DNA from: a virus
Length of the DNA stretch: 38,762 nucleotides
Reading direction: 5' to 3' (one strand)
IMG/VR virus record: IMGVR_UViG_3300025030_000256
Coordinates: 1 to 38,762 of that record
The translations under genes and the position numbers were made by a program. The stretch's first letter is position 1; every line of letters begins with the position of its first letter. The notes below the pieces were generated by a model. That model ran no database searches, was not told the DNA's origin, and was given only the letters and a program-made list of their open reading frames with translations. Below, one piece after another: positions 1-6,029 of this stretch.

Positions 1-1
1 C

Positions 2-1759
2 AAACGGCTCACGCCTAAGCAGATGCCGGTTGTCTATAAGTCCGTGAACGCCTTGCAGCGCGTACCGTGGAGCGTAAACGATGCAGTTCTAGCAGTAGCT
101 CACGAGGTTCAGGACAGAGACCTCGCCATCGCCATGCCCGCCAAGGAGCCGGTATTTATCCGACCCGCCCCGGTTCCTGAAGAGTTCCACAAATTGAAGA
201 AGTCGGAGCTGAAGCAAGCGCTCTCCCCGCAGGCGTGGAACGACTTCACGGCATGGGTCCGCGAAGCAGCAACGACATACGACCTTGAGCGGGAGAGGCA
301 GAGCAAGTACGTTGAGACAGATCGTACCATCTCGCAGGCCAAGAAGTACCAGCAGTTTCAATCTTTGTACTTTGTGTACACTCTGGACTTCCGGGGCAGG
401 TGCTATGCTCAGTCGAGCCTGATTAGCCCGCAGGGGTCCGACCTTCAGAAAGCACTGATACATGGTGCCAAGGGCATGGCACTAGGCAAGGAGGGACGCT
501 ACTGGCTCGCAGTTCACGGTTCTTCTGTCTACGGGAACGACAAGTGCAGCTTAGATGAAATGGCAGCGTTCACGGAGGCCATGACGGAGGACATTCTCGA
601 CTATGCAAGCAACCCGCTCGTGTTCCGGGGGTGGTCCGGGGTGGATAAGCCGTGGCAGTTCCTCGCCTTCTGCTTTGAGTGGGCAGCTCTGCAAGCGCAC
701 ATCGACGCAGGCAACCCGGAGGAGTCCTTTGTATCTCGCATCTCGTGTGCTCAGGACGGCTCTTGCTCAGGCATCCAGCACTACAGCGCCATGCTGCGCG
801 ATGAAGTAGGTGGGGCAGCGGTCAACCTTGCTCCTAACGAGAACCGGCAGGACATATACAACGAGGTCGCCAAGGTCGCTTTGTCTCACATGAGAGACAT
901 CTCGTGGGGTACTGAGGTCATCGAGAAGATGGACGAGACCTTGCAAAAGGTGATCGCAGAGGCGTGGATAGAGGTCGGCATTAGCCGTGGGCTAACCAAG
1001 ACGCCAGTAATGACCCTGCCCTATGGGTCTTCGCAGCTCACTTGCAGGGAGAGCATAAGCGACTACCTTGATGAGATGATTATCAAGGCCCAGAAGAAGG
1101 CCAAGAGCGAGGGCAGGGAGCTAGTCAACCCGCACCCCTTCAGCAAAGACCTGGATGCTGCTATCAACCAGTTCGAGGCAGAGAAGCTGTGCTCCCGTGT
1201 AGTCTGGGGCAGCATCGGGGAAGTTGTAATAGCTGCAAGAGCGTGCATGAAGTACATCAAGGCAGTATGCGGGCAGGTAGCTAGCAAGAACGTGCCTCTG
1301 GAGTGGGTCACGCCCACAGGCTTCATCGTGAATCAGGCGATATACGAGACCACGGAGCTGGAGGTGGACACGCAACTGCTAGGGCGCACGTGCTTGATCT
1401 TGCTGCAACCGACCGACAAGCTGAACGTGGCCAAGATGAAATCGGCGTGCAGTCCTAACTTCGTTCACTCAATGGACGCTAGCCACCTCATGCTCGCTGT
1501 ATCTGCAATGGAAGATGCCGGGATGGAGCACATAGCGGTCATTCACGACTCGTTCGGGACATATGCAGGCAACACGGGCAGGCTCAGGAAGATACTCGTT
1601 GATACCTTCGTGGATATGTACCAGAGCCATGATGTCCTTGCTGAGTTCCACGAGTACAACGAGATTCGCATCTGTGAAGAGCTGACCGTGGAGATGCCCA
1701 AGAAAGGGTCGCTAGACCTTGAGCAAGTGAGAAAAAGCAAGTATGCTTTCGCACCGTAG
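2..1759 (+). CDS. T7-type single-subunit RNA polymerase, 3' part (5' end outside window)
   Basis: DNA-directed RNA polymerase that transcribes the phage's middle and late genes from its own promoters. The frame is open from base 2, so the gene is cut by the window edge; about 585 residues remain, matching T7 RNAP from roughly residue 290 to the end. Seen motifs: AQDGSCSGIQHYSAMLRDEV (catalytic Asp, codon near 755), TLPYGSS (fingers Tyr near 1020) and IHDSFGT (second catalytic Asp near 1548), and a terminal KYAFAP resembling the T7 'FAFA' foot. The specificity-loop region EVDTQLLGRTCLILLQPTD is longer than in T7; aligned on the LG pair it places Asp where T7 has Asn748 and T3 has Asp749. A terminator follows, and the first phage promoter in the window lies 77 bp downstream. 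Family assignment is certain. Confidence 0.97.
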   Translation, partial: KRLTPKQMPVVYKSVNALQRVPWSVNDAVLAVAHEVQDRDLAIAMPAKEPVFIRPAPVPEEFHKLKKSELKQALSPQAWNDFTAWVREAATTYDLERERQSKYVETDRTISQAKKYQQFQSLYFVYTLDFRGRCYAQSSLISPQGSDLQKALIHGAKGMALGKEGRYWLAVHGSSVYGNDKCSLDEMAAFTEAMTEDILDYASNPLVFRGWSGVDKPWQFLAFCFEWAALQAHIDAGNPEESFVSRISCAQDGSCSGIQHYSAMLRDEVGGAAVNLAPNENRQDIYNEVAKVALSHMRDISWGTEVIEKMDETLQKVIAEAWIEVGISRGLTKTPVMTLPYGSSQLTCRESISDYLDEMIIKAQKKAKSEGRELVNPHPFSKDLDAAINQFEAEKLCSRVVWGSIGEVVIAARACMKYIKAVCGQVASKNVPLEWVTPTGFIVNQAIYETTELEVDTQLLGRTCLILLQPTDKLNVAKMKSACSPNFVHSMDASHLMLAVSAMEDAGMEHIAVIHDSFGTYAGNTGRLRKILVDTFVDMYQSHDVLAEFHEYNEIRICEELTVEMPKKGSLDLEQVRKSKYAFAP

Positions 1760-1788
1760 CGACTAGCCTGCACTCAAGCAACTTGAGA

Positions 1789-1817
1789 GCCTCGCCCTAA
1801 CCGGCGGGGCTTTCTTT
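1789..1817 (+). terminator. Intrinsic terminator after RNA polymerase gene
   Basis: GCCTCGCC (1789-1796) pairs with GGCGGGGC (1803-1810), one U-G wobble, 6-nt loop, followed by TTTCTTTG. It lies 30 bp after the polymerase stop codon and ahead of a phage promoter, so it probably ends the early transcription unit. Confidence 0.85.
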
Positions 1818-1835
1818 GTTTATACTCTCATCTAA

Positions 1836-1854
1836 TAAACCCGGACTATAGATA
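1836..1854 (+). promoter_or_regulatory. Phage RNA polymerase promoter 1
   Basis: TAAACCCGGACTATAGATA, one of nine close copies in the window. By analogy with T7/T3 the start is the G at 1851. It differs from the consensus only near its 5' edge (TAAA for TTAA). It would drive the small gene at 1947 and the primase-helicase. Confidence 0.9.
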
Positions 1855-1917
1855 ACAGAGCGAGCTAGTAGAGTAAGTATAATAAGAGAGATAAGTAGAA
1901 CAAGAGCGCTACACCAA

Positions 1918-1933
1918 GTCTCACACGTGAGAC
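1918..1933. repeat. Dispersed 16-bp palindrome, copy 1
   Basis: GTCTCACACGTGAGAC: 7-bp perfect arms around an AC centre. It lies in the leader between promoter 1 and the ribosome-binding site of the next gene. It is one of seven perfect-arm copies in the window. Confidence 0.85.
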
Positions 1934-1946
1934 AACAGGAGTGACA

Positions 1947-2183
1947 ATGCTGATACTGAATGACAGAGAGACAATGAGGACCGGCGAAGTTCGCTACCGC
2001 ATGAGCAGGCAAGTAGCTAAGGGTAGCCGCGAGGCACTGTGTATCACCTTGGCGTTCCCCGCCGAGATGCAGCTTCCCAGCGCCTTCCGTGGTTCCGACG
2101 AGCGCAAGTACGCAGCGAGGGCAATACTGCACCAGCGCAGGAAGCTTATGAAAGCAGTGCGAGGTGCCCGTGGCGGTTGTTAG
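1947..2183 (+). CDS. Small basic protein of unknown function (78 aa)
   Basis: I do not recognise this protein. The ATG at 1947 is preferred because AGGAG (1937-1941) stands 5 nt upstream; a GTG at 1941 in the same frame overlaps that site. The product is basic, starts MLILNDRETMRTGEVRYRMS and ends KAVRGARGGC, with no transmembrane segment or recognisable motif. It is the first gene after promoter 1 and palindrome copy 1, and its 3' end overlaps the start of the primase-helicase gene by 14-20 bp, which suggests translational coupling. A role early in the middle phase is inferred only from position. Confidence 0.7.
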   Translation: MLILNDRETMRTGEVRYRMSRQVAKGSREALCITLAFPAEMQLPSAFRGSDERKYAARAILHQRRKLMKAVRGARGGC

Positions 2184-4140
2184 CAACGAGGCTTGCCCTG
2201 CATGTCAGGAGACAGGTCATGATCGAACAGGAAATCACCTCATGGTGTTTGAGGACGGTGCTAGTTATTGCGGACGTGAGCAGCACCACAAGTCGGGCTT
2301 TGCGTACTATGTCGCACCGGATGGGTCCGACCCGCTTGCCACCGCCAAGCTCGATGGGCGGGCCAAGTACACTGCCGATCAGTTCCGGCAGCTTGCGGAA
2401 AGCGGCAGGCTCGACAACCCGACAGTGCGAGCAATCGTGCTCAAGGGTATGCGAGGCGAGCAAGCCTATCAGGTAATGAACGAAGCGGAGAGGGAGTTGC
2501 AGCACACCGACTGGCTCCTCGACCAAGGCTACTATGACTCTCTGAAAACCAAGAACCTCGCCTCGCGCTACATACGCGGCGACATCGCCAAGTTCTACGG
2601 GGTGAAGGTAGGATGCGACATCGAAGGCACCGTGACACGGCACTACTACCCACGCTACGATAACGATCAGTGGGTAGGTGCCAAGTGCAGGACACTCCCG
2701 AAGGACTTCAAGTACGGGGCGCTAGGTAGGCTCTGGGGCGCGGGCCAGCTCTTCGGGCAGCAGACGCTCAAGCAGGTGCTAGACCTCGGCAGGCGCATGG
2801 ACGTGCTCGTGCTTGTCGGCGGCGAGTGCGATGCAATGGCAGCTCAGCAGATGCTCTCCGATAGCCAGAAGGGTACGGCATGGGAGGGCAAGTTCTTTCA
2901 CGTGTGGTCTCCCATGAAGGGCGAGAAGTGCGTGGAGGAGGTGCTGGCTCAGAAGGAGGTCATCTCCCGCTTCAAGAAGATCATCGTCGCTTTCGACGGA
3001 GACGAGACCGGCCAGCAGATGAACAAGGACATTGCCCGCCTGTTCCGGGGCAAGGTCACGAAGCTGGTCTACCCCGCAGGTTGCAAGGACGCTAACGCCT
3101 GCCTCATCGCTGGCAAGGGTAAGGAGTTCGTGGATGCCTTCTTCAACACTCAAGAGGTCTTCGGCGGCGGGCTACTAAAGCGCGTGTCCGACCTCTCCAA
3201 CAAGGCGAAGCAGACTCCGGTGATGGGGCTGAGCTGGCCGTGGCCCGAGATGAACCGGCTCACCTTCGGCATCAGGCCACACACCCTGTACGTGTTCGGG
3301 GCAGGCACCGGCGTAGGCAAGACGGAGACCACCAAGGAGATAGTAACGCACCTTATGGTGGAGCATGACGAGATGGTGGGTGTCATCTACCTTGAAGAGC
3401 AGTCTGACAAGACCGTGCGCTGCTTCGCTGGCAAGACCATCAACAAGAGGTTGGAAGACCCGCCCTGCAACGACAAAAGCGACCCGGACTACAGCGAGAC
3501 AAGGGACTACACGGTAGAGCAAGCCAATGCAGCCATCGACGCGCTGGATGCTCTGGACCGCCTCATTGTGGTGGACACGGGCGGGGCGAAGGACATCGAC
3601 ACCGTGATGCAGCTCATCGAGGAGTTGCTGGCGATGGGTGTCTCATACATCGTGGTTGATAACCTGACAGCTATCGAGCTGAAGGGTAAAGAGGGCAACA
3701 AGGTCGAAGCCATCGACGCAGCCATGAAAGCTATGGGTACGTTCAAGGACGAGAAGCCTGTGACGCTTTTCTTGCTCAGCCACCTTACAAGACCGCGTGA
3801 CCCGCGCACACCGCACGAGAAAGGCGGGGAGGTCTTCATCACTGACTTCAGGGGCGCAGGCTCCATCACCTTCTGGGCGAACGGGGTCTTCGGCATCGAA
3901 CGGGATACCACCTCTGAGGTGGAGGAGGAACAGCGGCTCACGTGCTACCGTTGCGTTAAGTCCAGAGACAACGGGCTTGCAGGTGGGAAGTGCGTGTACG
4001 CTACGATGAACCCCGTAACCGGCAGGTTGTTGCAATCTAGCTCTCACAGCACTCAGGCTAAAGCCAAGTCGTTCGATAGCGGGACCGGAGCAAGCAAGCC
4101 GAAGACGCAGACCGAAGCAAGCGACACCGAAGAGTTCTGA
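2170..4140 (+). CDS. Fused DNA primase-helicase (T7 gp4-like)
   Basis: Bifunctional replisome protein that primes lagging-strand synthesis and unwinds DNA as a hexamer. The N-terminus carries a zinc-ribbon (CPAC, then YC and a His pair about 25 residues on). A TOPRIM domain follows with VLVGGECDAMAA (near 2805-2840) and IVAFDGDETG (near 2985-3012). The C-terminal RecA-like helicase has Walker A GAGTGVGKTE (near 3300), Walker B YIVVDN (near 3650) and LFLLSHLTRPRD. About 656 residues, longer than T7 gp4 (566). The C-terminus is acidic and ends DTEEF, a polymerase-docking type tail shared with two other replication proteins here. GTG at 2170 has GAGG 5 nt upstream; GTG at 2164 is the alternative. 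Fusion of both activities is T7/SP6-like, not phiKMV-like. Confidence 0.96.
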   Translation: MAVVSNEACPACQETGHDRTGNHLMVFEDGASYCGREQHHKSGFAYYVAPDGSDPLATAKLDGRAKYTADQFRQLAESGRLDNPTVRAIVLKGMRGEQAYQVMNEAERELQHTDWLLDQGYYDSLKTKNLASRYIRGDIAKFYGVKVGCDIEGTVTRHYYPRYDNDQWVGAKCRTLPKDFKYGALGRLWGAGQLFGQQTLKQVLDLGRRMDVLVLVGGECDAMAAQQMLSDSQKGTAWEGKFFHVWSPMKGEKCVEEVLAQKEVISRFKKIIVAFDGDETGQQMNKDIARLFRGKVTKLVYPAGCKDANACLIAGKGKEFVDAFFNTQEVFGGGLLKRVSDLSNKAKQTPVMGLSWPWPEMNRLTFGIRPHTLYVFGAGTGVGKTETTKEIVTHLMVEHDEMVGVIYLEEQSDKTVRCFAGKTINKRLEDPPCNDKSDPDYSETRDYTVEQANAAIDALDALDRLIVVDTGGAKDIDTVMQLIEELLAMGVSYIVVDNLTAIELKGKEGNKVEAIDAAMKAMGTFKDEKPVTLFLLSHLTRPRDPRTPHEKGGEVFITDFRGAGSITFWANGVFGIERDTTSEVEEEQRLTCYRCVKSRDNGLAGGKCVYATMNPVTGRLLQSSSHSTQAKAKSFDSGTGASKPKTQTEASDTEEF

Positions 4141-4151
4141 GCAGTAGGGAA

Positions 4152-4170
4152 TTAACCCGGAGTATAGATA
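4152..4170 (+). promoter_or_regulatory. Phage RNA polymerase promoter 2 (variant)
   Basis: TTAACCCGGAGTATAGATA. The only core change among the nine copies is G for C at position -5. In T7-type promoters this position contacts the polymerase, so this may be a weaker promoter. It serves the gene starting at 4198. Confidence 0.85.
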
Positions 4171-4197
4171 ATACAACTTTCTGGAGGTTACATATTC

Positions 4198-4659
4198 ATG
4201 TCCGATCAACTTAGCGATCAGGAGAAGGCTATCATTTTCGCCACGTGCGGCGAACTGGAGGGGATACTCGCGGGTATCTCGGAGAAGCATGAGCTGAAGG
4301 TGATACCGGCCTTCTTGTTCTACGAACTGCTCAGTACGCTCAAGGCGCTCAAGGAGCGCAACCGAGAGCTGGAGGAGATGATCGAAACTCAGACCAACAA
4401 CCTCTCGGTCTACGAGCGCGTGCTGGGCGAGACCAAGGAAGCTTTCTCCAACGTGAATCCGGGTCAGCTCGTGATAGGCGAGAAGGAAATCGTCATCCCC
4501 GGAGTGAACGGACCCAGACCGGAGCACGCGCATCTGGACATGGATTCGGCAGCAGGCATGGCCCGTAACCTCACGAGAGCGCGGGAGAGCAAGCAGCACA
4601 AGGACCGTGCCATCATGGACAAGTTCGCCAGCAAGTTCAACCCGAAGAAGAGGAGGTAG
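4198..4659 (+). CDS. Unknown protein with a central coiled-coil-like helix (153 aa)
   Basis: I do not recognise the family. The product has a charged heptad-like stretch (TLKALKERNRELEEMIETQ, about residues 47-65) that suggests a coiled coil, then a Gly/Pro segment and a strongly basic C-terminus ending KFNPKKRR. No membrane segment is visible. GGAGG at 4183-4187 stands 10 nt before ATG 4198, and promoter 2 lies 28 bp upstream, so this is the first gene of a transcript that continues into the small genes to 5776. A DNA-binding or replication-accessory role is possible but not shown. Confidence 0.75.
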   Translation: MSDQLSDQEKAIIFATCGELEGILAGISEKHELKVIPAFLFYELLSTLKALKERNRELEEMIETQTNNLSVYERVLGETKEAFSNVNPGQLVIGEKEIVIPGVNGPRPEHAHLDMDSAAGMARNLTRARESKQHKDRAIMDKFASKFNPKKRR

Positions 4660-4663
4660 CGCC

Positions 4664-4906
4664 ATGAAGCGACAGCTCAAGCGACTCAGCGCAGCTTATC
4701 CCGGCTTACACGTGAGCTTAACCCGCGAGGGTGATTGCTACAGCTCCGGTGAGTACCAGTTCAAGTGGTGCGCCTACCGAGGTACGACTGACCCAGAGAG
4801 CAATGGGCGTCTCGCAGACGGAGCTACCGCAGAAGAAGCAGTAGACAACTTAATTGCAGCAGACCGGAGCACAAGTGCTGGACAAGAAGCAGGTAGCAAA
4901 AGTTGA
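4664..4906 (+). CDS. Small unknown protein (80 aa)
   Basis: Not recognised. ATG 4664 follows a strong GAGGAGG site in the tail of the preceding gene. The product begins MKRQLKRLSAAYPG, has one short segment with spaced Tyr/Cys/Trp residues (DCYSSGEYQFKWCAYRG), and ends with a Ser/Ala/Glu-rich helix. This looks like a small alpha-beta domain, comparable in outline to short double-stranded-RNA or nucleic-acid binding folds, but I cannot assign one. It is followed by a TTGA stop-start overlap with the next frame. Confidence 0.65.
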   Translation: MKRQLKRLSAAYPGLHVSLTREGDCYSSGEYQFKWCAYRGTTDPESNGRLADGATAEEAVDNLIAADRSTSAGQEAGSKS

Positions 4907-5295
4907 CACGGAGGTGCTCGCTTTGTTCGGGCACCTCCCCGATATACACGTGCGGGTGCGGGGAGGAGTACCTCTTTACGAGGTGCAAGTCTTCGCCCTG
5001 CACTGTCCAACGTAGGGCGGGGAGAGACCCTCTCCGCTGCACTCATTCACCTCAAACAACAGAACGGTCTCGCTTAGGCAGGCAGTCAAAGGAGCAGCGC
5101 ACAGTGGCAACGCTACAGGAAGTAGAAGCAACGCTCGAAAGAGCAATGGACACCCGCAAATGCAACGGTAAGCAGTGCCTCACGTGCGCTACACCGGAGA
5201 GCATCAAATGCAAGAACTGCCTCGCTACTGAGGCTTGCGCCACCGGCTGTTTCGGTTGCCAGTGGACACGTAAGATAGGGAGGGGTGGTGTATGA
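4903..5295 (+). CDS. Cysteine-rich, probably zinc-binding protein (130 aa)
   Basis: Not assigned to a family. The frame carries two cysteine clusters: CSLC...CGCG...C...C near the N-terminus, and a denser C-terminal one (KCNGKQCLTC, KCKNC, EACATGCFGC, residues about 84-124), both consistent with zinc ribbons. The start is uncertain. TTG 4903 forms a TTGA overlap with the preceding stop, but a GTG at 5104 has AAAGGAG 9 nt upstream and would give a 63-residue protein containing only the second cluster. The first 200 bases also form strong DNA inverted repeats, so the upstream part may be structured leader instead of coding sequence. The end overlaps the next gene by ATGA. Confidence 0.55.
   Translation: MTRRCSLCSGTSPIYTCGCGEEYLFTRCKSSPCTVQRRAGRDPLRCTHSPQTTERSRLGRQSKEQRTVATLQEVEATLERAMDTRKCNGKQCLTCATPESIKCKNCLATEACATGCFGCQWTRKIGRGGV
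4910..4938 (+). other. Stem-loop at gene junction
   Basis: GGAGGTGCTCG (4910-4920) pairs with CGGGCACCTCC (4928-4938) over 11 bp with one wobble and a 7-nt loop. No U-run follows, so it is not a simple terminator. It contains a GGAGG that could act as a ribosome-binding site when unfolded. Confidence 0.5.
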
Positions 5296-5555
5296 GGTAC
5301 GGGGTACGAGTCCTAACTTTCTTATTGTCGATGACTGCCTTCATGAAGAGCGCCATGTTCGCGTCCTGGTCGTGGGTACGGGGCGAGTCGGAACCGTATC
5401 GGCCTGCATCGCAGCACATATCAGGAACTCACCTGAGCTTTCAGCACTCGTTCAGTTTTCGGAGGAACCCGAGAGCGCCGAGGAACGGGAAGATGAAGGG
5501 CAACCGGCTTGCCACTTCCCGAGCTACGAGAGCGAAGCACCGGGGGAAGAGATGA
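5292..5555 (+). CDS. Small unknown protein with hydrophobic N-terminus (87 aa)
   Basis: Not recognised. ATG 5292 overlaps the preceding stop as ATGA and has GGGAGGGG just upstream; its own stop overlaps the next ATG (5552) in the same way. This unbroken overlap chain is the reason for choosing this frame over the longer alternative frame 5285-5776. The N-terminus (VRVLTFLLSMTAFMKSAMFA) may be a signal or membrane segment; the C-terminal half is basic and Arg/Ser-rich, ending RAKHRGKR. No homologue comes to mind. Confidence 0.5.
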   Translation: MRYGVRVLTFLLSMTAFMKSAMFASWSWVRGESEPYRPASQHISGTHLSFQHSFSFRRNPRAPRNGKMKGNRLATSRATRAKHRGKR

Positions 5556-5776
5556 ACCCCGGAAGAAGCATAGCTATCATGGGCGCGATGAGTCTGGCAA
5601 TGGCGATGTTGGCTGGCTCTCTTTCGCAAGGACACCAGATCGTCATGAGCGATCACTACTGCGACACCCCGGCTTTCAGGTTCTCGGAAAGCAGGAGCAG
5701 CGCTCTTCGCAGGCCGAGGCGAGCCAAGCGCAACAAGCAGACTAACAAGAAGAAGAACTACCGCAAGATGCTCTAG
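5552..5776 (+). CDS. Small membrane-type protein (74 aa)
   Basis: Not recognised. ATG 5552 follows GGGGGAAGAG and overlaps the upstream stop by ATGA. The N-terminal segment SIAIMGAMSLAMAMLAGSLS is a likely single transmembrane helix or signal sequence, followed by a short polar part (two Cys/His/Asp positions, HYCD) and a very basic tail (RRPRRAKRNKQTNKKKNYRK). The stop codon TAG ends on the first base of palindrome copy 2. A small membrane protein with a cytosolic basic tail could act on the host envelope, but this is inference. Confidence 0.55.
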   Translation: MNPGRSIAIMGAMSLAMAMLAGSLSQGHQIVMSDHYCDTPAFRFSESRSSALRRPRRAKRNKQTNKKKNYRKML

Positions 5777-5791
5777 TCTCACACGTGAGAC
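5776..5791. repeat. Dispersed 16-bp palindrome, copy 2
   Basis: GTCTCACACGTGAGAC, identical to copy 1. Its first base is the last base of the stop codon of the preceding gene, placing it exactly at a gene end. Confidence 0.85.
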
Positions 5792-6029
5792 GCCGGAGGT
5801 GCTCATGTACAACCATTGAACCACCTGCCTGACTTGAGTTAGCCTATAGATGGTACTCTCAGGAGGGACAACCACATAGCAACCACTACACAACTAAGAC
5901 CCGATGAGGTCGATGGCGAACGCCCAAGAAGACACCTACGGAAAGCCCGTGTCACCGATACGCACGTATCAAGCACACGGCTAGGCAGTATGAGGCGACA
6001 AGTAACCACAACGAGAAAAGGATTGCAAG
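5792..6029 (+). other. Non-coding leader before the DNA polymerase gene
   Basis: No convincing gene. It holds a strong GGAGG (5795-5799) followed by a four-codon frame (ATG 5805, stop 5817-5819), a promoter-like TTGAGTTAGCCTATAGATG (5834-5852; 12 of 19 match to the phage consensus), an AGGAGG at 5861-5866 without a nearby start, a 26-codon frame (5904-5984) without a clear ribosome site, and nested inverted repeats CCGTGT/ACACGG with GATAC/GTATC inside (about 5947-5980). AAAGGA precedes the polymerase ATG at 6030. It may be a regulatory leader or the remains of a decayed gene. Confidence 0.45.

Noticed and set aside
883-898. GTCTCACATGAGAGAC in the RNA polymerase gene as a further palindrome copy
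   Set aside because: Two mismatches in the centre and the bases encode conserved-looking residues; only the outer 5-bp arms pair, so chance is likely.
5285-5776. Single 163-codon gene instead of two small genes
   Set aside because: It shares its 3' half with the preferred gene at 5552, but the ATGA overlap chain and ribosome sites at 5292 and 5552 fit two separate genes better. Not fully excluded.
5834-5852. Promoter-like sequence before DNA polymerase as a tenth phage promoter
   Set aside because: Only 12 of 19 bases match and the CCCGG recognition block is missing; recorded only as part of the leader.
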